NCBI RefSeq assembly: GCF_014268745.2
Contig: NZ_JABWRB020000001.1
Coordinates: 3,224,001-3,288,000, forward strand
Length of the DNA: 64,000 nt
Source: Pseudomonas zanjanensis
GTDB taxonomy: Bacteria; Pseudomonadota; Gammaproteobacteria; Pseudomonadales; Pseudomonadaceae
Direction: 5' to 3'
Position numbers and translations under genes: made by a program. Position 1 is the first letter of the stretch, and each line of letters starts with the position of its first letter. The notes under the pieces are model-generated. The model worked only from the letters and a program-made list of their open reading frames with translations. It was not told where the DNA came from and searched no databases. Shown piece after piece: positions 57,610-64,000 of the stretch.

Positions 57610-58593
57610 TTATTTCGAAATTATTTCCTGGCTGCCGTCATCCAGCGTGCGCACGGCCACCGGCAGGATGTTCGGCAGCGCCTTGAGCAGTGCCTCGGGA
57701 TCGTCGGCGCGGAACACGCTGGTCAGGCGCAGGTTGCCCACCGCCGCGCTGCCGACCCGCAGGGGCTGGGTGCGATAGCGGGAAACTTCTTCAACCACAT
57801 CCTTGAGCGGCGCGTTGTCGAACACCAGTTTGCCGCTGCGCCAGGCGGTGAGCGCCTCGGCGTTGACCGCGTAAGGCGTGGCGACTTGGCCCTGGGCATC
57901 GATCTGGGTGCCCAGACCCGCCGTCAGGCTGACGAACCGAGCCGGGGGCGCGGCGCGTCCCTGGACCTTGACGCTGCCCTGCGCCACCGCAATCCGAGTC
58001 CTGTCGGCGTCACGGCGCACATCGAAGCGCGTTCCGGTCACCGTCACCTGGCCGTTGCCCGTCTCGACGGTGAAGGGCCGGCCCGCATCATGCTCGACCG
58101 TGAACAAGGCCTCGCCTTCGGCCAGTTCCACCCGGCGTTGACGGTGTGCGAATTCAATCCGCACGCGGCTGCGGCTGTTGAGGTCGATCACCGAGCCGTC
58201 CGGCAGGGCAATATGCCGACGCTCGCCGAAGGCGGTGGCGTATTCGCCGCTGTAGTCGGTGGAAGAACTCAAGCCGCTGAACAGCCCCAACCCCAAGGCC
58301 ACCGCGAACAACCCGGCGGCAACGGCGTAGCGCAACAGCGGCCGACGCTTGGGACGTTCGGCAGGTGGTTCGCACAAGGCTTGCAGGCGTTCCTTGGGCA
58401 GCAGGTCGGTGGCGCTCCAGATGCCTTGGAGCAACTGGATTTCGTCGCGGTGGTTGGGATGTTCGTCCAGCCAGGCGTTGAAAGCCTGGCGCTCCTCGAT
58501 ACTCATGGCGGGCGCTTGCAAACGCACGAACCAATGCGCCGCCGCGTCGCGAACCCTGTCCTGCCCGCACGGGCATTCACGGCTATCCATCAT
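57610..58593 (-). CDS. fecR: FecR-type anti-sigma/transmembrane regulator
   Basis: A 327-residue protein. The cytoplasmic N-terminus has the DUF4880-type ARDAAAHWFVRLQAPAMS... region (about 12-60) that binds FecI, one transmembrane helix is near 93-113 (YAVAAGLFAVALGLGL), then the periplasmic FecR domain (about 135-230) and a C-terminal STN-interacting part. It would relay the receptor signal to FecI. It begins with ATG ATG; either may be used. Confidence 0.92.
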   Translation of the reverse strand: MMDSRECPCGQDRVRDAAAHWFVRLQAPAMSIEERQAFNAWLDEHPNHRDEIQLLQGIWSATDLLPKERLQALCEPPAERPKRRPLLRYAVAAGLFAVALGLGLFSGLSSSTDYSGEYATAFGERRHIALPDGSVIDLNSRSRVRIEFAHRQRRVELAEGEALFTVEHDAGRPFTVETGNGQVTVTGTRFDVRRDADRTRIAVAQGSVKVQGRAAPPARFVSLTAGLGTQIDAQGQVATPYAVNAEALTAWRSGKLVFDNAPLKDVVEEVSRYRTQPLRVGSAAVGNLRLTSVFRADDPEALLKALPNILPVAVRTLDDGSQEIISK

Positions 58594-58630
58594 GGAAGGT
58601 CCTGTGGCTCAGGTGAAAGAGGGCGACGGA

Positions 58631-59131
58631 TCATTGGCCTGGTCCGTCCAGGCGATCGCGCAGATGCCGCAGGGTGCGGATCATATACTTTTCCACCATG
58701 TTTTTTGACAGGCCCAGGCGCTCGGCGATTTCCGCCTGGGTCAGGCCTTCGATCTTCTGCCAGACGAACACCGTGCGGCAGTTGGCAGGCAGCTCGGCAA
58801 GCGCCCGCTCGATGGAGTCCGCCAGTTGGATCGCGTGCATGAAATGCTCCGGGTCGCCCGAAAACGACTGACCAGGGTCGATGACAGCCTCTTCCATGGC
58901 CCCCCGTCGATCTTCGCGCCGATAGCCATCCACTGCAATGTTGCGCGCCGTCTGATGCAAATAGGCCCGCGGCAGCTCGACCCCGCTCGAATCGGCCTCA
59001 AGCACCCGTACGAAGGTGTCGTGGGCCAGATCCTCGGCCTGCTGGCGATTGCGCAGGCGACGGGTCCAGGTGCCGATCAACTCTTCGTAATGCTCGAAAA
59101 AGCCGGGTCTGCGGGGCAGCTTGGGGGTCAT
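58631..59131 (-). CDS. fecI: ECF sigma factor FecI
   Basis: A 166-residue sigma-70-like ECF factor with region 2 (about 15-85: QQAEDLAHDTFVRVLE) and region 4 (about 105-160, helix-turn-helix LTQAEIAERLGLSKNMVEKYM). It would transcribe fecA when activated through FecR. The start is ATG 59131. The upstream frame runs into REP sequence. Separated from fecR by 37 bases. Confidence 0.93.
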   Translation of the reverse strand: MTPKLPRRPGFFEHYEELIGTWTRRLRNRQQAEDLAHDTFVRVLEADSSGVELPRAYLHQTARNIAVDGYRREDRRGAMEEAVIDPGQSFSGDPEHFMHAIQLADSIERALAELPANCRTVFVWQKIEGLTQAEIAERLGLSKNMVEKYMIRTLRHLRDRLDGPGQ

Positions 59132-59161
59132 CACGGCGTGCTGTGGAAACGGGGCGTGAAT

Positions 59162-59188
59162 AGTAATGCTTCCTATTAATAGGAAGCA
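59162..59188. promoter_or_regulatory. Candidate Fur box and 22-bp palindrome before fecI
   Basis: The complement of 59162-59180 matches GATAATGATAATCATTATC at 11 of 19 positions. Overlapping it TGCTTCCTATTAATAGGAAGCA (59167-59188) is a perfect 22-base palindrome, better than any Fur half-site pattern, so another dyad-binding regulator is possible. Confidence 0.55.
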
Positions 59189-59219
59189 AACGCCGTCCGA
59201 CCGCCTGACATAAAAATAA

Positions 59220-59308
59220 TGTGGGAGCGGGCTTGCTCGCGAAGGCGGCAGCACATTCGAGAATGATGTCGCCTGACACGCCGCTTTCGCGAGCAAGCCC
59301 GCTCCCAC
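59220..59308. repeat. REPIN, family I
   Basis: 89-bp REPIN between fecI and the release-factor-like gene. Confidence 0.92.
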
Positions 59309-59335
59309 GGGGTTTAGCGCTAAACCACGATCGAA

Positions 59336-60511
59336 CTAGAACCGGCACACCGCCGCCGCGCCCGTGTCGGTCGGCATCACATGCTCGGGTGGAATCACCA
59401 CCACTTCGCCCCCCTGCCGGGTCACGGCCAGGATCAGTTCATCCAGTACATCCGGGGCCAGTTCATCGCCGCTCTCGTCAATCAGCAACCGTCCCTTGTC
59501 CAGGTCGAGCTGGCCAGGAACCTGGCGCTCGGCCTCCACCAGCAGCAGCGCGACGCGGCCTTCCCAGGCGGCCTTGGCGACGTCGGCCAGGTTATCCAGT
59601 GCCCGTCCCTGCCCCACCGCGATGCCGTAGCGATTCAAGCTGTCGACAACGTGATCGGCATAGCTGTGGGCCATGAGCTTCGAGCAGTGGACACGCAACG
59701 CCTCGACGCCAAGCCTGGACGGGTCTATCTCGATCCCCTGGCCCAGCAGTTGCGAGTTGTGGCTGACGGCACGGAACACGGCCTGGTTCTCCGGCAGGGC
59801 CACCAGGATCATCGGCAGCCCTGAAGGTTGCGAATGGTATTGCAGGATCGCTTTATCCACGACGCGGAAAAACCGCTCGCGGTCGAGGTTGATTTCGTCC
59901 TGCTTACCGCCGCCGGCGGCCTCATGCATCATCGCATCGCCACGCTCGCCACTGCGGCTGAAACCGTTAGGAAAACCCTGTTGGTTGCCCGGGGTCAGCT
60001 CGTCGCCCAGGGCCTCGTTCTGGTTGCGCGGCACCTGCTCGGCCAGCTCGATTTTCTCTAGCTGCTCCGAGGAGCCTTCATACAGCCAGACTTCGTTGCG
60101 GGTCAGGCACAGCGCTTGATAACGGTCGGTGGATTGGACCAGCCGCAACAACGGCTTGAGATAAGGGTGACTGTTGGCGACGGCGCGTTGCGGCAAGCGT
60201 TGATTCACCGCAATGACGTTGAAGTAGTCGCGGGCGCCGAACACCGCAATGCCGTCCCGATTAGAGTTCCAGAAGTCCTGGTCGTCCACCAACGCGTGAA
60301 AAGACTGGAGCAACGGCGCACCGTCAAGGTCCGGGTGCTGTTGTTCCAGTTGCGCCTGCAGGTCGCGAACCAGGTTCTTGTAGCGGATCGGGTCCTGGCT
60401 GCGTTCAGGGAATGTACGGTGCGTGGGCATGTACAACGAAAGACTCGGCTGTTCGTCGAACGCCAGGAGTTCGGCCAATACCTGCCGGTTGAAAGGTTGA
60501 TGAGCGGTCAT
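59336..60511 (-). CDS. Release-factor-like protein, baeRF3 family
   Basis: A 391-residue protein that I assign to the bacterial archaeo-eukaryotic release factor family (baeRF3 type) from its SLYMPTHRTFPERSQDPIRYKNLV N-terminus and the eRF1/Pelota-like C-terminal half (GIAVGQGRALDNLADVAKAAWEGRV, then GDELAPDVLDELILAVTRQGGEVVVIP). No GGQ loop is visible. The ATG at 60511 has GGAGG upstream. It lies 10 bases after the HPF-like gene, so both share one mRNA. A role at the ribosome is inferred. Confidence 0.78.
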   Translation of the reverse strand: MTAHQPFNRQVLAELLAFDEQPSLSLYMPTHRTFPERSQDPIRYKNLVRDLQAQLEQQHPDLDGAPLLQSFHALVDDQDFWNSNRDGIAVFGARDYFNVIAVNQRLPQRAVANSHPYLKPLLRLVQSTDRYQALCLTRNEVWLYEGSSEQLEKIELAEQVPRNQNEALGDELTPGNQQGFPNGFSRSGERGDAMMHEAAGGGKQDEINLDRERFFRVVDKAILQYHSQPSGLPMILVALPENQAVFRAVSHNSQLLGQGIEIDPSRLGVEALRVHCSKLMAHSYADHVVDSLNRYGIAVGQGRALDNLADVAKAAWEGRVALLLVEAERQVPGQLDLDKGRLLIDESGDELAPDVLDELILAVTRQGGEVVVIPPEHVMPTDTGAAAVCRF

Positions 60512-60521
60512 GATCGCCTCC

Positions 60522-60944
60522 TTATTCTTTGCCACGCGCCTCTTGGTTTTCGAGGAAATCTTCCTCCAGCATCGCGTCCACCACCTCGGGTGGTGCTTCA
60601 TCAGTGGGCGCAGTCACGCGTCCCATCGGTTCGATGGCGGGGTTGAGTTTGCCGATCTGATGATCGAGCGCGTGCAGCATTTTATCGGCGGCGCCCTCCA
60701 CGGCCAGTTCGAGGCTTGCGGCCTTGTGGGAGACAGACATCGGCGAGAACCCTTGCAGGCGTGCCTCGATCTGGCAGCGCTTGTCGGCAGCGCCGCCCTT
60801 TTGGGCATTCTCATCGCTGACATGAACTTCAACCCGGGCCAGTTGCCCCTCGAAACGCTGCAGCGTGTCCACCACCGTACCGCCCACCCACTCCTGCAGG
60901 CGGGCGCTGCCTTCGATATCGTTGCTATTGACTTGAATTTGCAT
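60522..60944 (-). CDS. HPF/RaiA-family ribosome-associated protein
   Basis: A 140-residue protein. Residues 1-105 form the beta-alpha-beta-beta-beta-alpha HPF/RaiA domain: MQIQVNSNDIEGS, LARVEVHVSDENAQKGGAADKRCQIEAR and LELAVEGAADKMLHALDHQIGKL. HPF/RaiA proteins occupy the mRNA channel of idle ribosomes. It is longer at the C-terminus than short HPF, with an acidic tail EVVDAMLEEDFLENQEARGKE. It is distinct from the rpoN-linked hpf gene, which is not in this window. ATG 60944 has AAGGAG upstream. Confidence 0.85.
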   Translation of the reverse strand: MQIQVNSNDIEGSARLQEWVGGTVVDTLQRFEGQLARVEVHVSDENAQKGGAADKRCQIEARLQGFSPMSVSHKAASLELAVEGAADKMLHALDHQIGKLNPAIEPMGRVTAPTDEAPPEVVDAMLEEDFLENQEARGKE

Positions 60945-60984
60945 GATCGACTCCTTTGCAAAAGACGGCTGACGCCGCTTGTGG

Positions 60985-61012
60985 GTAGAAGAAGATCAAA
61001 CGGGCGAAGTTC
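60985..61012 (-). promoter_or_regulatory. Candidate AlgU (sigma-22) promoter of the HPF-like operon
   Basis: Minus-strand GAACTT (61007-61012, preceded by GG) and TCTAC (60985-60989) are separated by 17 bases; the AlgU consensus is GAACTT-N16-17-TCTGA. The -10 matches only partly. Start to ATG is about 35 bases, with a good ribosome site. Confidence 0.5.
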
Positions 61013-61069
61013 CCAGCGCGGGATGACTGGAGCCTGGGCGCCTAGGAAAGAGCCTATCGATGATCAATC

Positions 61070-61158
61070 TGTGGGAGCGAGCCTGCTCGCGATGGCGGTG
61101 TGTCAGTCAATGGTGCATGAACTGTCAGACCGCTATCGCGAGCAGGCTCGCTCCCACA
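61070..61158. repeat. REPIN, family I (variant arms)
   Basis: 89-bp element with GTGGGAGCGAGCCTGCTCGC arms, upstream of the HPF-like operon promoter. Confidence 0.92.
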
Positions 61159-61186
61159 GGGCTCACCCTTTCTGGATCGAGGCGTC

Positions 61187-61627
61187 TCAGGCCTCAGGCA
61201 TCTTGCGAAAGCCCACCGCCAAGCGGTTCCAACCATTGATGGCGTTGATCGCTACGGTCAGGTCGACCATTTCCTTGGGGCTGAAATGTTCGCTCAGCAA
61301 GGCATAGTCGGCGTCCGGCGCGTGGGTGTCGCTCAGGCGCGTCAGGGCTTCGGTCCAGGCCAGCGCGGCGCGCTCGCGGCCGGTGAAGAATGGCGCTTCA
61401 CGCCAGGCGGTCACGGCGTACAGGCGACGTTCGGTCTCGCCGTCCTTGCGGGCATCGGCGGTGTGCATGTCGATGCAGAAGGCGCAGCCGTTGATCTGTG
61501 AGGAACGCAGCTTGACCAGCTCCAGCAGGGACTTCTCCAGGCCCAGGTTCGAGGCGGCATTTTCCAGGGCCAGCATGGCTTTGAAAGCGTCGGGGGAAGC
61601 GGTGTAGAAATCGATGCGCGGTTGCAT
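61187..61627 (-). CDS. AhpD-like / carboxymuconolactone decarboxylase-family protein
   Basis: A 146-residue helical protein. INGCAFCIDMHT has the CxxC-x3-H redox motif of AhpD-type peroxidases, so a thiol-peroxidase role is more likely than decarboxylation. The rest (LVKLRSSQINGC, FFTGRERAALAWTEAL, INGWNRLAVGFR) matches the CMD fold. ATG 61627. Confidence 0.88.
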   Translation of the reverse strand: MQPRIDFYTASPDAFKAMLALENAASNLGLEKSLLELVKLRSSQINGCAFCIDMHTADARKDGETERRLYAVTAWREAPFFTGRERAALAWTEALTRLSDTHAPDADYALLSEHFSPKEMVDLTVAINAINGWNRLAVGFRKMPEA

Positions 61628-61760
61628 GGTGAACTCCAGGACAGCAATTGGGTGTAGCGCTACGTTAGCGGTGCAGGGGCGCGGTACAAATAGCCAATTG
61701 TTGGGAAGTTCGGGTGGCCAATGAAGGCCGAGGCTCAACCTGGAAATGGACGCAAGCCAT

Positions 61761-61893
61761 TGTGGCGAGGGAGCTTGCTCCCGCTCGGCTGCGCAGCAGT
61801 CGTAAACCGGCCGGTGCGGTGTGCCTGGTGCTGCGCATTCGGCAGGTTTTGGGGCCGCTTCGCGACCCAGCGGGAGCAAGCTCCCTCGCCACA
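61761..61893. repeat. Paired REP element, family II
   Basis: Inverted pair between the MscS-type gene and the AhpD-like gene. Confidence 0.88.
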
Positions 61894-61921
61894 GGGGACC
61901 GTGGAGACTTCGAGATAGAGG

Positions 61922-63364
61922 TCAGGCCCGGCTGCGCAACCATTGCAAAAAGCGCTTCTTGGCGATCGGCTTGGGGGCTTCGCGGGTCAGGTTCTGGGCC
62001 AGGTGCATGCGCACGTCCAGCAGGTTTTTCATCGCGTCGTTGATGTCGCGGCGGGCTTCGAGGCACGGCTTGAGGTAGCTGTTCTCGATGCGGTAAAGAG
62101 TGCAGAAGGTCTTGGCGTTAAAATTAGCCAGCGCCGCCTGCTCGGCGACGATCCCGGCTTCGCCGATCACCTCCCCTGGCCCCATGCGCCCGCCCTCGAG
62201 TGGCTGGCCGTTGCGCATGAGGGTCACGCTGACCACCCCGGATTCAATGATGAACAGATGATCGCTGACCTCTCCCGCCGCCAGGATCACATCGCCGGCG
62301 CGGAAGCTTTGTAATGTCATGTTCTGGCTGAAAACATCTTTTTCGTCCGGGCGTAGCGTCGAAAAAATGCTCGAGCTTTCCAGCAGCGCCCGAGGGCGCG
62401 ACACGCCGATGGAGGCCGTGCTTTCGCTGGTGGACAACAGACTCACGCCCGACGCTTGCAAATGCCGGAACGCCAGGTCGAACAGTTGATTGCGCACCTC
62501 CCGCTTCTGCCCCATCGACGCCACGAATCCGCTGATCTCGTATTCCGCCCCGCCGCTACCGGTGCTTTTGAGCGTGACACAGGGCGCCGGAGTGGCAAGC
62601 AGCGCACGACAACCGATCATTGCCCGCTCCAACGCGTCGATCACCTTTTGCGGACGCGCATGGGGGCTGACCTGGAGACTGATGGCCAAGCCATGCATGT
62701 CGCTGGGTCGGCTGAAGTTGACGATCTTGGCTTTCGCCGCCAGCGAGTTGGGGATCACCGCCATGCTGCCTTGGGAGGTTTGCAATCGCGTGGCACGCCA
62801 GTCGATGTCGGTGACCCGGCCTTCGGTGCCATCGATGGAAATCCAGTCATCGACTTGGTAGGGCTTGGTGGTATTGAGCACGATCCCGGAAAACACGTCG
62901 CTGAGTGTGCTCTGCAAGGCCAGGCCAACGATGATCGCCATTGCGCCGGACGTCGCCAGCACGCCCTTGACCGGCAGATCCAGCACATAGGCAAGTGCCG
63001 CGATGACGGCGATGAGGAAAATCACCGCGCCGAGCAAATCCTGCAACAAGCGCCCGGTGTGGCCGACCCGTTGCATCAACGCCGCCACGATCAGCACGGT
63101 CAGGGTTCGCGCGGCGAACAGCCACCAGGTGATCTGCAAACCGGTCGCCGCCAGGTGCCGAGGCACATCGTCGACCCACTGCGCCGGCACCATGGGGTTG
63201 AGGCCTTCGTTGAACAGCAGCACGCTGAACAGCGAAAAAATCACCAGCCTTGCGCCGACTTTCCAATAGATCCGATCCGCACTGACCAAGTGCCACATCA
63301 ACAAGTCGAACACCAGCAGTGCCAGGGCACAGAGCAACGGGTGCTCGGAGATCAGAAACAGCAT
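61922..63364 (-). CDS. MscS-type channel with C-terminal cyclic-nucleotide-binding domain
   Basis: A 480-residue protein. Four to five hydrophobic segments lie at about residues 4-24, 35-55, 75-100, 108-128 and 133-160; the last, GVLATSGAMAIIVGLALQSTLSDVFSG, is the pore helix TM3 of MscS channels. The cytoplasmic MscS beta and alpha/beta domain follows (VDDWISIDGTEGRVTDI...). Residues about 345-455 form a cNMP-binding beta roll (FRAGDVILAAGEVSDHLFIIESG, then MGPGEVIGEAG). Gating by cyclic nucleotides, as in the bCNG group, is inferred. ATG 63364. Confidence 0.9.
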   Translation of the reverse strand: MLFLISEHPLLCALALLVFDLLMWHLVSADRIYWKVGARLVIFSLFSVLLFNEGLNPMVPAQWVDDVPRHLAATGLQITWWLFAARTLTVLIVAALMQRVGHTGRLLQDLLGAVIFLIAVIAALAYVLDLPVKGVLATSGAMAIIVGLALQSTLSDVFSGIVLNTTKPYQVDDWISIDGTEGRVTDIDWRATRLQTSQGSMAVIPNSLAAKAKIVNFSRPSDMHGLAISLQVSPHARPQKVIDALERAMIGCRALLATPAPCVTLKSTGSGGAEYEISGFVASMGQKREVRNQLFDLAFRHLQASGVSLLSTSESTASIGVSRPRALLESSSIFSTLRPDEKDVFSQNMTLQSFRAGDVILAAGEVSDHLFIIESGVVSVTLMRNGQPLEGGRMGPGEVIGEAGIVAEQAALANFNAKTFCTLYRIENSYLKPCLEARRDINDAMKNLLDVRMHLAQNLTREAPKPIAKKRFLQWLRSRA

Positions 63365-63440
63365 CGGAACAGCTCCAGGAGGGCGATTGGCGAAGATTGG
63401 CACAGATTGAAGACGCTGTAGAGATCCCCCACAAGACTCC

Positions 63441-63529
63441 TGTGGGAGCGGGCTTGCTCGCGAAGGCGGTGTGTCAGCAGACATTTACTTCACTGACACA
63501 CCGCCTTCGCGAGCAAGCCCGCTCCCACA
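63441..63529. repeat. REPIN, family I
   Basis: 89-bp REPIN between the pirin gene and the channel gene. Confidence 0.92.
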
Positions 63530-63549
63530 TTGGCCCTGCGTGGCTAGCG

Positions 63550-64000
63550 TCAGTCTTGCATCCGGCCAAAGCGTCCGGAATGGAAATCCTCGAAGGCCTG
63601 GTGGATTTCCTGTTCACTGTTCATCACGAACGGACCATGGCCGACGATGGGCTCGTCGATCGGCTCGCCACTGAGCAGTAGCACCACCGCGTCGTTATTG
63701 GCTTGCAGGCTTAATTGGTCGCCGGCCCGGTCGAACAGGGCCATCTGTCCGGCCTCGATCCGTTCGCGGCCATTGGCCTGGACCGAGCCCCGCAGCACCA
63801 CCAGGGCGGTGTTGTGCCCTTCGTGCAGGTCAAGGGTGAGGTTCTTATCGGCATTCAAGCGAATGTCCCAGACGTCGATGGGCGTGAAGGTCCGCGCCGG
63901 GCCTTGATGCCCTTCGAAGCGCCCGGCGATCAGGCGCAGGCTGCCGGCGTTGTCCTTCAGGGCAATGTTCGGAATGTCGCCCTTGAGGATCGTTTGGTAA
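63550..64000 (-). CDS. Pirin-family protein, C-terminal part (cut by window end)
   Basis: The frame is open to the last base of the window, so the N-terminus is missing. The visible ~150 residues hold the pirin C-terminal cupin (LRLIAGRFEGHQGPARTFTPIDVWD, then HNTALVVLRGSVQANG and LFDRAGDQLSLQANNDAVVLLLSGEPIDEPIVGHGPFVMNSEQEI). Pirins bind iron; some are quercetinases. The iron-binding histidines would lie in the missing half. Confidence 0.9.
   Translation of the reverse strand, partial: YQTILKGDIPNIALKDNAGSLRLIAGRFEGHQGPARTFTPIDVWDIRLNADKNLTLDLHEGHNTALVVLRGSVQANGRERIEAGQMALFDRAGDQLSLQANNDAVVLLLSGEPIDEPIVGHGPFVMNSEQEIHQAFEDFHSGRFGRMQD

Overview
The window is GC-rich chromosomal DNA from a Pseudomonas of the fluorescens group. 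The evidence is gene order: folC-dedD-cvpA-purF-metZ, accD-trpF-truA-fimV, usg-asd-leuB-leuD-leuC and gltX/uvrB/aminotransferase blocks arranged as I remember them from P. aeruginosa. Two families of Pseudomonas-type REP/REPIN repeats occupy most larger intergenic gaps. Genes were called from translations and motifs read by eye; no database search was possible.

Layout. 1-660: tail of a tyrosine recombinase ending beside tRNA-Val(GAC), so the right edge of an integrated element lies here. 844-2700: an FAD oxidoreductase and a tRNA-Val/Asp/Asp operon. 2865-21506: a long minus-strand housekeeping block covering an SDR enzyme, methionine (metZ), purine (purF), folate (folC), fatty-acid (accD) and tryptophan (trpF) synthesis, tRNA pseudouridylation (truA), the polar hub protein FimV, and lysine/threonine/methionine and leucine synthesis (usg, asd, leuB, leuD, leuC). 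A divergent LysR gene follows. 22.6-30.1 kb: a five-PAS GGDEF-EAL protein, ibpA with a sigma-32 promoter and ROSE-like thermometer, dusC, a dense REP array, and a TetR-hydrolase-thioesterase cluster. 30.2-36.2 kb: a duplicated tRNA-Glu/Ala pair, gltX, uvrB and an aminotransferase. 36.4-40.3 kb: three small unknown genes, tRNA-Asn, an AI-2E family membrane protein and the tRNA hydroxylase trhP.

40.5-54.9 kb is accessory: a chemoreceptor with a FliA-type promoter, an Na+/H+ antiporter-family protein, a Bqs/Car-type two-component operon with two small PepSY-like exported proteins and a matching operator, a patatin-like phospholipase, queD, a hydrolase, codBA behind a good sigma-54 promoter, a DapF-like protein with both catalytic cysteines replaced by serine, and an MFS transporter. 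55.0-64.0 kb: fecIRA with a Fur-box candidate, a two-gene operon pairing a ribosome-hibernation-factor homologue with a release-factor-like (baeRF3) protein behind a candidate AlgU promoter, an AhpD-like enzyme, an MscS channel fused to a cyclic-nucleotide domain, and a pirin gene cut by the window end.

The least-described candidate system is the HPF-like/baeRF3 pair (59336-60944). The Ser/Ser DapF-like protein and the predicted regulatory sites (sigma-54 at codBA, FliA at the chemoreceptor, the Bqs operator, the ibpA thermometer) are the other points most worth testing.
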